NCBI GenBank assembly: GCA_030685065.1
Contig: JAUXQH010000105.1
Span: 1 to 38,303, forward strand
Source: Pseudomonadota bacterium
Lineage (GTDB): Bacteria > Myxococcota_A > UBA796 > SXON01
Direction: 5' to 3'
Length of the DNA stretch: 38,303 bases
Positions within the stretch are counted from its first letter, which is position 1. Each line of letters opens with the position of its first letter. Made by a program: the position numbers and the translations under genes. The notes beneath the pieces are model-generated. The model saw only the letters and a list, made by a program, of their open reading frames with translations. It ran no database searches and was not told the origin of the DNA. Of this stretch, positions 1 to 9,405 are shown one piece after another.

Positions 1-2
1 CC

Positions 3-467
3 GCCGAGGAGGCGCTCGACGCGGTGACCAGCCGCCTGCGGTTCGACATCTCGCTGCTCTCCCGCCGGCTGATCGGCGTCATCGACGCGTTGGGCCAGAC
101 TCCGGACTTGAGCTCGCTCCCGGTGGCGACGTTCGGGGCGAGCACCGGCGCCGCGGCCGCGCTCATCGCCGCCGCGGAGCGCCCGGTACAGGTGCGGGCC
201 GTGGTTTCCCGCGGCGGGCGCCCCGACCTCGGAGGAGACGCGCTGCTGCGTGTGCAGGCGCCTGTCCTGCTCATCGTCGGAGGGCGGGACGCGCCCGTGC
301 TCGACCTGAACCGGAGCGCGCTCCGGGCCCTCCGTGGGCCATCGGCGCTCGCCATCGTGCCCGGCGCCACCCACCTGTTCGAAGAGCCGGGGGCGCGGGA
401 GGAGGTGGCGAGGCTGGCGGTCGCGTGGCTTCGCCAGCACCTCGCGGCGCTGCCGGAGCCCGCGTAG
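3..467 (+). CDS. alpha/beta hydrolase, dienelactone-hydrolase-like (5' truncated by window edge)
   Basis: The reading frame is open from the first complete codon of the window, so the N-terminus lies outside. The visible 154 residues form the C-terminal half of an alpha/beta hydrolase. There is a nucleophile elbow GASTG with the catalytic Ser, an acid in VGGRDAP about 55 residues later, and a catalytic His in GATHLFEEPG near the end. This spacing and the final GATHLFEEPG block match the dienelactone-hydrolase-like proteins that in many bacteria occur beside, or fused to, a phosphoribosyltransferase domain. Whether such a domain precedes it cannot be seen. The substrate is unknown. It converges on the MFS gene with only four bases between the stop codons. 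Confidence 0.8.
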   Translation, partial: AEEALDAVTSRLRFDISLLSRRLIGVIDALGQTPDLSSLPVATFGASTGAAAALIAAAERPVQVRAVVSRGGRPDLGGDALLRVQAPVLLIVGGRDAPVLDLNRSALRALRGPSALAIVPGATHLFEEPGAREEVARLAVAWLRQHLAALPEPA

Positions 468-471
468 GAGA

Positions 472-1917
472 TCAGCCGGCCTTCGCCATGCTGACCTTGG
501 GCTGCTCCTTCTGGGCGCGGGCGTTCCACACGAGCCCGGAGAGGAGGAGCCCCACGATCGCGGCGGGGAGCATGGCGGCGGGCCATGTCCACCAGTTGGC
601 GGCGATGGCGGCGGCGTCGCCATCGGGCAGGACGCTCTTGAGCACGGCCGCTTGCAGCGCGGTGCCCAGGTACACGAAGCCGTCGATGATGCCGACGACG
701 ATGCCGACGTTCTTCTTGCCGCCGAAGTCCATCGACGCGGTGCCCGACAACATGCCGTGCACCCCGATGACGCACAGGGACATGAAGATCACGAGCGCGC
801 CGAGCGCGGGCTGGCCGAGGAGGAAGAACAGCCCGCCCGACCCGAGCACCATGCCGGCGTAGAGGATCGCGGCCACCGGACCCCGGCGCGAATGGAAGAG
901 GACGTCGCTGATGGTGCCGGCGAACACGCCGCCGAGGATGCCGGCGCAGCAGAGCAGCATGCCCCAGTTCGACGCCACGAACGTCGTCTGCCCCTCCACC
1001 GCGATGGCCTTCGCGTAGACCGGGTGCCACTTCATCACCGCGTTGCGGAGGAATCCGCTGCAGAATTCGATGGCCGCGATGGTGAGGATGACCGGGTTGG
1101 TCAACATGAGCTTGACGATGTGGAGGGCCCCCTTGCTCGGCCCGGTGTGCCCCGAGCCGGCATCTCCCGTGTCGAAGTCGGCGTGGCCCGCCTGACCCGG
1201 GCTGTCCTGAACCAGCGCCGCGACGGCCCCCACCATCACCAGCAGGAGGGCGGCCGGCGCCCAGAAGGCCCAGTGGTCGAGGGCGATCGCGGGATCGATC
1301 CGGGGGAGGCCCTTGGGCGCCTCGACGCCGCCGACCTCGGCGATCATGCGGGTCCAGTCGTAGGCGAAGTAGAGCCCGAGGCTGATCAGGATGCCGAAGA
1401 TGCCGCCGAAGGTGCCGCGCTCGCGCAGGTGGAACCACGAGGCGTTCACCTTCACGATGGAGACGGCGCCGAAGCTCTGGAAGTACATGTTCGCGGCGTA
1501 GGCGAGCCCGAAGGTCCGCGCTTCTCCCGCCTGCCAACCGTCCAGCGCGAGGTAGCCCATGTAGCCGTTCATCAGCGCGGAGCCGCACAGGCCCACGAGC
1601 ATGGTGGCACGGCCCCCGAAGCGATCGGCGAGCGGCCCGTTGAGCAGGAAGGCGAGGCCGTAGGTGACGGCGCCCCACTGGTCGATCGTGCCGTAATCGG
1701 CGTTGGTCATGCCGACGGCGTTCTTGTAGGCGGTGAGGTTGTACCTCGCCATGTACATGAACGCGTAGGCGAGCCCCACGGGTAGCCAGTTCATCACCCG
1801 GCGGCTCTTGAACGCGGCGGAGTGGCCGAGCTCCTGCTTGGGGAGGCGCGCGACCACCATCAGCACCACGGCCAACAGGATCACGATCGGCAGCAGCTTT
1901 TCCAACCACGACGGCAT
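472..1917 (-). CDS. MFS transporter, organophosphate:phosphate antiporter (OPA/GlpT-UhpC) type
   Basis: A 481-residue polytopic inner-membrane protein with about 12 hydrophobic segments. After the first membrane helix comes the block YMARYNLTAYKN, resembling the conserved 'Y..RYN' region of the GlpT/UhpT/UhpC family, followed by the MFS loop motif LADRFGGR. Family members exchange sugar phosphates or glycerol-3-phosphate for phosphate, and UhpC-like members act as sensors. The exact substrate cannot be read from sequence. I chose the ATG at 1917 because a GGAG Shine-Dalgarno lies five bases upstream; a GTG two codons earlier is possible. A hydrophilic stretch of about 40 residues (around residues 230-270) is the expected central loop between the two six-helix halves. 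It is monocistronic as far as can be seen. Confidence 0.82.
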   Translation of the reverse strand: MPSWLEKLLPIVILLAVVLMVVARLPKQELGHSAAFKSRRVMNWLPVGLAYAFMYMARYNLTAYKNAVGMTNADYGTIDQWGAVTYGLAFLLNGPLADRFGGRATMLVGLCGSALMNGYMGYLALDGWQAGEARTFGLAYAANMYFQSFGAVSIVKVNASWFHLRERGTFGGIFGILISLGLYFAYDWTRMIAEVGGVEAPKGLPRIDPAIALDHWAFWAPAALLLVMVGAVAALVQDSPGQAGHADFDTGDAGSGHTGPSKGALHIVKLMLTNPVILTIAAIEFCSGFLRNAVMKWHPVYAKAIAVEGQTTFVASNWGMLLCCAGILGGVFAGTISDVLFHSRRGPVAAILYAGMVLGSGGLFFLLGQPALGALVIFMSLCVIGVHGMLSGTASMDFGGKKNVGIVVGIIDGFVYLGTALQAAVLKSVLPDGDAAAIAANWWTWPAAMLPAAIVGLLLSGLVWNARAQKEQPKVSMAKAG

Positions 1918-2017
1918 GGGCACTCCGGAGCCGCGAACCCTACCTCAGGCTGCGGCTCCTGTCCCTCTCAGCGCGGCGGTTGCCTCGTGATCGTCACTTG
2001 CGGCGCGGCCGCGGGCG

Positions 2018-3025
2018 TCAGTCGCGGCGCGGCGGCGGGCCCTCGGGGAGCTCCTCGTACTTGATCGTGCCGGGCTCGTAGATCGTGGCCACGAACTGCC
2101 GGTGCACGACCTTCTCCTCGCGGGCGGTCGGGTCCTCGCCGGGGTGGCGGTCCGCCCAGGCGGACTCGCAGGCCTCCCGGTAGGGCGTGAGGGGGATGCC
2201 GAACCGGGCGGCGGTCTCGGCGCCATCGACCGCGGTGTCGCGCGAGAACCAGGCATCGAGCGCGAGGAGGTGGTTCTGCCACCGGCGGCCGAACGGACGC
2301 GCGAGCGGCGCGAGGCCGCGGAGCACGGTAGGCGGGACCTTCCAGGCGTTCGCCGGAACGCGGGCGACCTCGGCCATGGTGGCCCAGGCCTGCTCGACCG
2401 TCATCGTGTCGGGCCCGCCCACCTCGATCACCTGGTTCTTCACCGACGGCAGATCGAGCGCCGCGGTGCACATCAACGCGAGATCCCGACCGTGCAAGGG
2501 TGAGATCTTCGCGTCGGCCCGGCCGGGGAGGAAGATGGCGCCGTTGGTCTCGGCGCGGCGCGCGAGATCGGCGAAGTTGGCGGCGAAGAGGCCCGGGCGG
2601 AGGATGGTGTGGGAGAGGCCCGACGCGATCAGGTGGTCCTCCGCCGCCTTCTTGCCGGTGAGCGCCGGCACGTCCCGGGGATCGCCGGCGCCGGCGCAGC
2701 TCACGAACACCACGTGCTCGACCTTGCGCGCCTTCGCCGCGTCGAACAGCGCGATGTTCCCGTCTGCCGTCACGTTCTTGTGGTTGTTGTCGGTCTTTTC
2801 CACCCGCACGCCCGCCGCGGCGATGAGGTACCGCACGTCCCGCAGGGCGCGGGAGAGGCTCTCCGGGTCCCGTAGATCGCCGAAGAAGTAGCTGGCGCCC
2901 GTGTCGTTGAGCCAGAAATACTCGCTGCCCTTGCGGACGAGGCAACGAACGTCGAGGCCGACCGAGCGCAGGACGCGGACGATCTGATTGCCCAGGCGGC
3001 CGGTTCCGCCGGTGACGAGGATCAT
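2018..3025 (-). CDS. NAD(P)-binding Rossmann protein, NmrA/atypical SDR family
   Basis: A 335-residue cytosolic protein that starts directly with the dinucleotide-binding motif VTGGTGRLG (a TGxxGxxG type glycine loop). It follows the atypical short-chain dehydrogenase layout seen in NmrA and Ycf39-like proteins: GDLRDPESL after the second strand, then VFVSCAGAG, a LRPGLFAANF block, and VGGPDTMTVEQ in the substrate-side domain. The usual YxxxK catalytic pair is not evident, which favours a binding, regulatory or epimerase-like role over a classical dehydrogenase. The ATG at 3025 is preceded by GGGAAGG, a good ribosome site. The last 60 residues are charged and not typical of the core family. 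Substrate unknown. Confidence 0.8.
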   Translation of the reverse strand: MILVTGGTGRLGNQIVRVLRSVGLDVRCLVRKGSEYFWLNDTGASYFFGDLRDPESLSRALRDVRYLIAAAGVRVEKTDNNHKNVTADGNIALFDAAKARKVEHVVFVSCAGAGDPRDVPALTGKKAAEDHLIASGLSHTILRPGLFAANFADLARRAETNGAIFLPGRADAKISPLHGRDLALMCTAALDLPSVKNQVIEVGGPDTMTVEQAWATMAEVARVPANAWKVPPTVLRGLAPLARPFGRRWQNHLLALDAWFSRDTAVDGAETAARFGIPLTPYREACESAWADRHPGEDPTAREEKVVHRQFVATIYEPGTIKYEELPEGPPPRRD

Positions 3026-3093
3026 GGACCTTCCCGAATGGAGCCACCCCCTATCCCGGCGAGATAGCAGGAAGCCCGAGCGATGGAGGCCGT

Positions 3094-3564
3094 GTGTCGG
3101 AGCGTGAGAACGGTGCCGGTGGGGAACAGCGTGCGGAGCACGCAGACATCTTCGAGCCTGCCGAGGCGCCCCCGAAGGGCGGCCCCGCGGCGCGGAGGCT
3201 GGGGGGGGACGAGCCCCTCGCGGAGATGTTCGCCGACCTGGTCGGCAAGCTCTGGCGCCGCGGCCGGGTCGAGATGGAGCGAGCCGCGCGGAAGGGCCGC
3301 GAACGGCTCACGCTGCGGCAGCTCCGCACCGATCGGGACCGCATGTACCAGAAGCTCGGCAAGGAGGCGCGGCAGCTGCTCGAGGGGGGCGAGCTCGACC
3401 ACCCCGGGCTGCGGCGCGGCGTCGAGCGGATCCGCGAGCTGGAGGCGAAGCTGCTCCAGGCCGAGGACGATGTGCGGGCGGTCGGTGGGGATCCCGACAC
3501 CGACGCGGCGAACCCTGACGGCGAGGGGACCGGCGAAGAAGGCGGAGGCTCGCGTACCGCGTGA
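3094..3564 (+). CDS. hypothetical charged coiled-coil protein
   Basis: A 156-residue protein without a signal peptide or membrane helix. Residues 1-40 are acidic and probably disordered. Residues 45-130 are rich in Arg, Glu, Lys and Leu with heptad-like spacing, for example LRQLRTDRDRMYQKLGKE and RELEAKLLQAEDD, and should form two helices pairing as a coiled coil. The acidic tail is Gly/Asp/Glu-rich. I do not recognise a named family. The GTG at 3094 is preceded by GGAGG four bases upstream. It is transcribed toward the tRNA-Ala and divergently from the NmrA-like gene, from which it is separated by a 68-base shared promoter region. Confidence 0.62.
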   Translation: MSERENGAGGEQRAEHADIFEPAEAPPKGGPAARRLGGDEPLAEMFADLVGKLWRRGRVEMERAARKGRERLTLRQLRTDRDRMYQKLGKEARQLLEGGELDHPGLRRGVERIRELEAKLLQAEDDVRAVGGDPDTDAANPDGEGTGEEGGGSRTA

Positions 3565-3618
3565 CCCTCCCGCGCCCGTCGCCTCGCCGAGCCGTGCAAG
3601 AAGATCGTGTCGGAGGCC

Positions 3619-3647
3619 TTGCGATCGCGGCGGGGCCACGATAATAG
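3619..3647 (+). promoter_or_regulatory. candidate sigma-70 promoter of tRNA-Ala
   Basis: TTGCGA at 3619-3624 resembles a -35 box and GATAAT at 3640-3645 resembles a -10 box. The spacer is 15 bases, or 17 if TAATAG is taken as the -10. The AT-rich -10 stands out in very GC-rich surroundings and lies about 15 bases before the mature tRNA 5' end. This is a pattern reading only; no start site is mapped. Confidence 0.45.
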
Positions 3648-3660
3648 GTTGTCACCTTCG

Positions 3661-3736
3661 GGGGCGCTAGCTCAGTTGGGAGAGCATCAGAATGGCATTC
3701 TGGGGGTCAGCGGTTCAACTCCGCTGCGCTCCACCA
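3661..3736 (+). tRNA. tRNA-Ala (anticodon GGC), CCA encoded
   Basis: The sequence folds into a standard cloverleaf. Acceptor arms are GGGGCGC (3661-3667) and GCGCTCC (3726-3732). The D arm is GCTC/GAGC. The anticodon stem TCAGA/TCTGG encloses the loop ATGGCAT with anticodon GGC. The variable loop is GGGTC and the T arm is AGCGG-TTCAACT-CCGCT. The acceptor stem contains a G3-U70 wobble pair, the known identity determinant of alanine tRNA, which confirms the amino acid independently of the anticodon. The discriminator is A and the CCA end (3734-3736) is encoded in the genome. It decodes GCC, and by wobble GCU. Confidence 0.97.
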
Positions 3737-3748
3737 CTTAGGTAAAGC

Positions 3749-3789
3749 AAGGCCCGATCGACAGTGATGTCGGTCGGGCCTTTGCCGTT
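3749..3789. terminator. intrinsic terminator after tRNA-Ala, probably bidirectional
   Basis: A 15-base stem (AAGGCCCGATCGACA at 3749-3763 with TGTCGGTCGGGCCTT at 3768-3782, one G-U pair) closes a GTGA loop. It is followed by TTTGCCGTTTT. It lies 13 bases past the tRNA CCA and 35 bases from the stop codon of the convergent minus-strand gene. The 5' flank AAAGCAA gives a weaker T-tract on the minus strand, so it can serve both sides. Confidence 0.85.
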
Positions 3790-3823
3790 TTGGGTCCGTG
3801 CGGATCAGCGGGCGTTCTGCTGG

Positions 3824-5236
3824 CTACCGCGTCCCCGCCTCGACCGCTCCCGGATAGGGCGTCTGCTGTGCCTCCCCCGTCACGGAGGTGGACCAGCGGC
3901 CGGCCCAGGCGCGATCGCCGGCCCCGAGCTCCAACACCGTGACGTTGGCCTGGAGCGCCACGGATTCGGCCCGGGTGACGTCCCCCGCGTTGGAGAAGCG
4001 CGCCTCTACGACGCCGTCCCAGCGGCTGCGCCAGGGGTCTACGCCCGTGTCCGCGAGGGTGACGCCCAGGCTGCGGAGGTAGCGGCCCGCGACGAGGCCC
4101 GTCTGGTCGATGGCCACGCGGAACCCCGAGAGCCCCACGGCCACCTCGGTGGTGCCCGGTGTCAGCGCGACGCCGAGGGGGAGCGGCACGGCCTCGGCGC
4201 GGCTCTGCAGCGCGTCGATCTCGATCCCGTGCGCGGCGCCCCCCGAGGTCTCGAGGCGGTGCACCCGGGCCGCGGACGCGGGCACGAGGACCCAACCGAC
4301 CTCGACCTCGGCGCCGTAACTGGCGAGGTGTTGGTCGCGGTCGGGCACGGCGGCGGCCTGCACCTCCAACGTCAGGTCGAAGTGCGCGACCCCGTCGGCG
4401 ACGGTGACCGGACCGAGCTGCACGGACAGGACATGCGGCGTGAACCCTTCGGGGTGGCCCGCGTCGGTCTCGATGGCGAGCCCCTGGAGGAACACGGCGC
4501 CGCCGTCGTAGGCAGAGGCCAGGGGGGCCGGAGCGTCCGTAGGCGCCGGTGCCGGAGTGGACGTGGCCGCTCCCGGCGTGCCCGCCGCGGGAGCCGCCGC
4601 CGGGGTGAGCGGCACCTCGACGGGAATGGTCACCAGGGCGGGCTCCGGAGCGTGCGTCGGGGAGGCCTCCCCGTGGAGCGCGGCGCGTACGGCGCCCCGG
4701 TAGATGGGCGCGTTCGCGGAGCTGATGCCGCCGTAGGCGAGGTTGACCATCGCCGCGTCCTGCGCCACCTCGCCATCCGCCCAGCTTCCTCCCTGCACCC
4801 GCGCGAGGAGCGCGCCCGTGGGCGCCGTAGCGGCGGCGGGCGCCCCCGCGTCCGCCACGATCACGAGGCTCTGGAGGCGATGCGGCCGGGTCTCCCAGGA
4901 GACGTCGAAGCCCTGGAGGTACAGCGCCGAGGCCACGGGTGGCCGCATGGCGAACAGGGCGATCGGGGAGGCGGCGTCGGGCGCCGGGAGGGTGGGCGGC
5001 GCGGTCGCGGTGCCCGGAGCGGTGGAGGGCTGGCTCCACCCTGGCGTTCCGGGGGGCGCCACGGGCGCCTCCGGCGCCGCGGGTGCGTCGGTGGGTGCCG
5101 GTGTCTCGGTCGGTGCCGGCGGCGTGTCCGCGGGCCATACCTCGGGGATCGAGGACGGCTGGCCCGGATCGGCGAGGGCCGGGGCGGCGAGGAGGGCGCA
5201 AGGAGCGAGGAGGGCCAGGATGGTACGGCGTTGCAT
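3824..5236 (-). CDS. exported Pro/Ala-rich protein of unknown function
   Basis: A 470-residue protein beginning MQRRTILALLAPCALLAAPALA, a clear Sec signal peptide with a probable cleavage after ALA (residue 22). I chose the ATG at 5236 because everything further upstream in this frame is Arg/Pro-rich and unlike protein. Residues about 25-90 are a Pro/Ala/Thr linker. Two beta-rich stretches follow (about 95-205 and 255-465), separated by a second Pro/Ala/Thr linker near residues 205-250. The two halves share phrases such as ALYLQGFDVSWET and VFLQGLAIETDAG, suggesting an internal duplication. No catalytic motif is visible. It is probably periplasmic or surface exposed. I do not recognise the family. 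Confidence 0.72.
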   Translation of the reverse strand: MQRRTILALLAPCALLAAPALADPGQPSSIPEVWPADTPPAPTETPAPTDAPAAPEAPVAPPGTPGWSQPSTAPGTATAPPTLPAPDAASPIALFAMRPPVASALYLQGFDVSWETRPHRLQSLVIVADAGAPAAATAPTGALLARVQGGSWADGEVAQDAAMVNLAYGGISSANAPIYRGAVRAALHGEASPTHAPEPALVTIPVEVPLTPAAAPAAGTPGAATSTPAPAPTDAPAPLASAYDGGAVFLQGLAIETDAGHPEGFTPHVLSVQLGPVTVADGVAHFDLTLEVQAAAVPDRDQHLASYGAEVEVGWVLVPASAARVHRLETSGGAAHGIEIDALQSRAEAVPLPLGVALTPGTTEVAVGLSGFRVAIDQTGLVAGRYLRSLGVTLADTGVDPWRSRWDGVVEARFSNAGDVTRAESVALQANVTVLELGAGDRAWAGRWSTSVTGEAQQTPYPGAVEAGTR

Positions 5237-5418
5237 GCAAGGCCGTTGGACACGCCGTGTGCCCGGGCAACGAGGGCCCCCCGTGCACGGTAAGCCCGGG
5301 CGCCGAAACGGCGCGTCGCGCCGTGCGGCTGCTTGTCGGGCGGGTGGCGATCTCCCGCGCACGCGTCCGCGCCGCGATCCTCCGTTGCTCGGGGGCGGCC
5401 ACACGTTAGTCGCCGCGG

Positions 5419-6018
5419 ATGCTGCCGATCCTCCTCTCGCTCGCCTGCTCGACGCTCCCCGAGTGTGGGCCCGACCAATACGTCACCGCCACGAACGAGT
5501 GCGCCGACTCGCCCAGCGGCCTCGCGATCGAGGGCGCGGACCTCCTGCCCGCCTGCGACTACGCCGAGCCGGGTGACCGCCTCCAGTTCGCCGCGGGCTG
5601 CGCCGACGGCGCGTGTGACGGCATGCTCTACGACGACGTGGTGGCCGTGCTCGGAGCGGCGGAGGAGTGCACCGACAGCACGTCCTACACCTTCTGCTAC
5701 TGGGCGGACGGCGGCATCCACAGCTTCTTCGACGACGCGGACGATGACCAGGTGCCCGACGCGGGCGCCACGACCCACGGCATCTTTCTCGAGGAGCCCT
5801 GGGACGGCACGAGCGAGGACGGCCTGGGGCTCGGCGTGAGCCTGGGGTGTTTCCTCGAGGTGTACGGCGTGCCCGACACCGTCGAGTACGAGGAGATCGA
5901 CGGCGTACGCCAGCTCTCCCAGCTCCGATGGACGGGGCTCGGGTTGTTCGTCGAGGACGACCTGGAGGCCGATGGGCTCGACGGGTTCACGGACGAGCTG
6001 GATCTGTTCGGCCGGTAG
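5419..6018 (+). CDS. small acidic lipoprotein, unknown function
   Basis: A 199-residue protein with a very short signal ending in the lipobox LSLAC, so the mature protein would be lipidated at Cys10. The mature part is strongly acidic, with runs such as FFDDADDDQVPDAG, and contains about seven further cysteines (for example in ECGPDQYV, LLPACDYAEPGD and AEECTDS), suggesting disulphide bonds in the periplasm or on the surface. No known domain is recognised. It is divergent from the exported Pro/Ala-rich gene (182-base gap) and convergent with the ABC importer operon. There is no strong Shine-Dalgarno before the ATG, but the lipobox position fixes the start well. Confidence 0.72.
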   Translation: MLPILLSLACSTLPECGPDQYVTATNECADSPSGLAIEGADLLPACDYAEPGDRLQFAAGCADGACDGMLYDDVVAVLGAAEECTDSTSYTFCYWADGGIHSFFDDADDDQVPDAGATTHGIFLEEPWDGTSEDGLGLGVSLGCFLEVYGVPDTVEYEEIDGVRQLSQLRWTGLGLFVEDDLEADGLDGFTDELDLFGR

Positions 6019-6039
6019 CCGCCGGCGACTGCCGCCGAG

Positions 6040-6044
<5 letters not shown>
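6014..6044. other. inverted repeat overlapping two convergent stop codons
   Basis: GGTAGC at 6014-6019 and GCTACC at 6039-6044 are complementary arms, with a GC-rich interior that can add pairs (GGCG with CGCC). It spans the ends of the lipoprotein gene and the importer operon. It lacks a T-tract, so it is at best a factor-dependent or weak terminator. Confidence 0.3.
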
Positions 6045-7087
<1,043 letters not shown>

Positions 7088-7098
<11 letters not shown>

Positions 7099-8152
7099 TG
7101 GTCTCCTCCTCGTCGTAGGGGATCGCGCCGAGCGGGGGCGCTCCGTGCTGGGGGTGGTGGCACCACGCGGCGTGCTCCGGGCCGAGCTCCACGCGCGGGG
7201 GAGGCGTGGCGCACACGGCGGTGGCGAACGTGCACCGGCTCCGGAACCGGCAGCCCGACGGGAAGTCGAGCGGGCTCGGGACCATGCCCTCGATCGTCGC
7301 GAGGCGCTCGCGCGCGCCGTGCTCGCCGGGGAGCGAGGCGAGGAGCCCGCGGGTGTAGGGGTGCACGGGCCGCGCGAAGATGTCGGCCGTGGGCGCTGTC
7401 TCGACCACGTGGCCCGCGTACATCACCACCACGCGGTCACACGTCTCGGAGACCACGCCGAGGTCGTGCGTGATGAGGATGATCGCCATGCCGCGGTGCG
7501 CCCGCTCGCGGTCGAGCAGCGCGAGGATCTGGGCCTGGATGGTCACGTCGAGGGCGGTGGTGGGCTCGTCGGCGATGAGGAGGTCGGGGTTGCAGGCGAG
7601 CGCCATCGCGATCATGACCCGCTGCTTCATGCCGCCGGACATCTGGTGCGGGTACTCGTCCACCCGGCTCTTCGCGGCGGGGATCCCGACCTCTTCGAGC
7701 ATGCGGATGGCGACCTCGCGGGCCTCCTCCGGCTCGAGCCCCTGGTGGAGGATGACCGACTCCGCGATCTGATCGCCCACCGTGTACACGGGGTTGAGCG
7801 AGGTCATCGGCTCCTGGAAGATCATCGCGATGCGGTTCCCGCGGACCCTGCGGAGCTCCTTCATCGGGAGGGTGACCAGATCGATCGGGGCCTGGCCCTT
7901 CGCGCGATCGGGCGCGTGGAAGAGGATCTGCCCCCCCACGATGCGCCCCGGCGGCTGCGGGATGAGCCGGAGGATGCTCATCGACATCACCGACTTGCCG
8001 CACCCGGACTCGCCCACGATCCCAACGGCCTCGCCGCGGTGAACGGTGAAGCTCACGCCGTCGACCGAGGGGAGCACGCCGGCGTCGGTGTAGAAGTGGG
8101 TCCGGAGCTCCCGGACCTCGAGCAGGACTTCGCGGTTCCGCGGGACGTCCAT
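7088..8152 (-). CDS. oligopeptide ABC importer ATP-binding protein, OppD/DppD type
   Basis: A 354-residue ATPase partner of the OppF-type protein. Visible motifs: Walker A GESGCGKSVMSM, Q-loop IFQEPMTSLNPVYTVG (the OppD-typical form), signature MSGGMKQRVMIAMA, Walker B LLIADEPTTALD, H-loop ITHDLGVV. The C-terminal extension has GCRFRSRCTFATAVC. The start is the ATG at 8152, whose last two bases overlap the TGA of the permease gene (ATGA arrangement). An upstream in-frame extension would run into the permease gene and looks non-coding. Between Walker A and the Q-loop there is a short insert (RIVGGQILFHAPDRAKG region) common in this subfamily. Confidence 0.93.
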
Positions 8153-9405
8153 CAGGACCTCAGCTTCGGGTCGAGGGCGTCGCGCACGCCTTCTCCCAGG
8201 AGGTTGAGCAGGGACACCGTCAGGAAGATCGCGAAGCCCGGCGCGAGGATCAGCACCCACGAGCTGGTCTGCCGGCCGGTCGCGAGGATCTGGCCCCAGC
8301 TCGGCACGGTGATGTCGCCCAGGCCGAGAAAGCTCATGGTCGACTCGATGAGGATCGCCGAGGCGACGCCGAAGGTGGCGCTCACGAGCACGGGGCCGAG
8401 GGCGTTCGGGAGGATCTCCTCGAAGATGATCGAGGCCTTCGAGAAGCCGGCGGCGCGCGCGGCGGCGACAAAATCGAGGTCACGCATGCGCATGAACTCG
8501 GCGCGGACGAGGCGGGCGGGGCCTGTCCACGCGACGGCCGCGATGATGAACATGATGTGGAAGATGCTCCGCTCGGTGATGAACGCCGCGACGGAGAGCA
8601 CGAGGAAAAGCGAGGGGATGCAGATGACCACCTCGACGACGCGCATGAGCATCGTGTCGATGCGGCCGCCGAAGAAGCCCGCCACCGCGCCCACCACCGT
8701 GCCGAACGTGATGTAGAGCATCACCGCGAAGATGCCGACGGTGAGCGACACCCGGGTGCCGTAGACCATGCGCGCGAACACGTCCGAGCCGGCGGCGTCC
8801 GTGCCGAGCCAGTGCTCCGCGGACGGCGCCCCCATGGCCTTGGTCAGGTCGGTTTCCCGGTAGGAGAAGGGGATGGGCGGGTAGACCGCGATCACGTCGG
8901 TGCCGGCGGCCTCGAGCTGCTGCTCGAGCTCGGGGTACTGCTGCGGCGGGGTCTGGAGCGGGAAGGCGAACAGCGCCACCACCGCGAGCGCCCACACCGC
9001 GACCGCGGCGCCGGCGGCACGCACGCGCACGGCGTTGCGATCGCGGCGCGGCCGGCGCGTGGACCGCCGCCACACGACCGCGACCGGGATCGCCAACAAC
9101 GTGCCCGGGAAGAGCAGGCTGTTGAAGAAGATGTCGATCGCGTTCTCGTAGGTGTTGCGGTTGAACAGCGTGGCGAGCCACGGGGACTCGAGGCCCTCTC
9201 CGCCGTTCCAGAGGAAGGGCTTGTTGGAGATGAAGAGGGGCGCGTACACGGCGAGGAGGAACAGCCCGAACACGCCCCACATCGACGCGTAGGCGAGGCG
9301 ACGCTTTCGGAACTGGCCCCAGATGATCTGGACCCAATTCGGGTCATCGCTCTGTTGGGCCGGCGGGGGCGTGGCAGACGCCGGCTTCGGCAGCGGGTCA
9401 GTCAA
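8152..9405 (-). CDS. oligopeptide ABC importer permease, OppC/YejE type with extra N-terminal insert
   Basis: A 417-residue inner-membrane permease, longer than the usual 280-310 residues of OppC/DppC. After the first membrane helix (about 43-58) comes NKPFLW, then an insert to about residue 195 holding two extra hydrophobic segments (about 98-113 and 130-150). The standard HWLGTDAAGSDVFARMVYGTR block and five-helix core follow, with the EAA coupling loop AAARAAGFSKASIIFEEILPNA. YejE-type permeases also carry an enlarged region at this point. Translation appears to start at TTG 9405, since no ATG or GTG fits and GAGGA lies seven bases upstream. It overlaps the end of the preceding permease gene by eight bases. 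Confidence 0.88.
   Translation of the reverse strand: MTDPLPKPASATPPPAQQSDDPNWVQIIWGQFRKRRLAYASMWGVFGLFLLAVYAPLFISNKPFLWNGGEGLESPWLATLFNRNTYENAIDIFFNSLLFPGTLLAIPVAVVWRRSTRRPRRDRNAVRVRAAGAAVAVWALAVVALFAFPLQTPPQQYPELEQQLEAAGTDVIAVYPPIPFSYRETDLTKAMGAPSAEHWLGTDAAGSDVFARMVYGTRVSLTVGIFAVMLYITFGTVVGAVAGFFGGRIDTMLMRVVEVVICIPSLFLVLSVAAFITERSIFHIMFIIAAVAWTGPARLVRAEFMRMRDLDFVAAARAAGFSKASIIFEEILPNALGPVLVSATFGVASAILIESTMSFLGLGDITVPSWGQILATGRQTSSWVLILAPGFAIFLTVSLLNLLGEGVRDALDPKLRS

Noticed and set aside
3661..3736. tRNA-Ala as an integration (att) site for a genomic island
   Set aside because: No integrase gene and no repeat of the tRNA 3' end was noticed elsewhere in the window. Its flanks look like ordinary chromosome.
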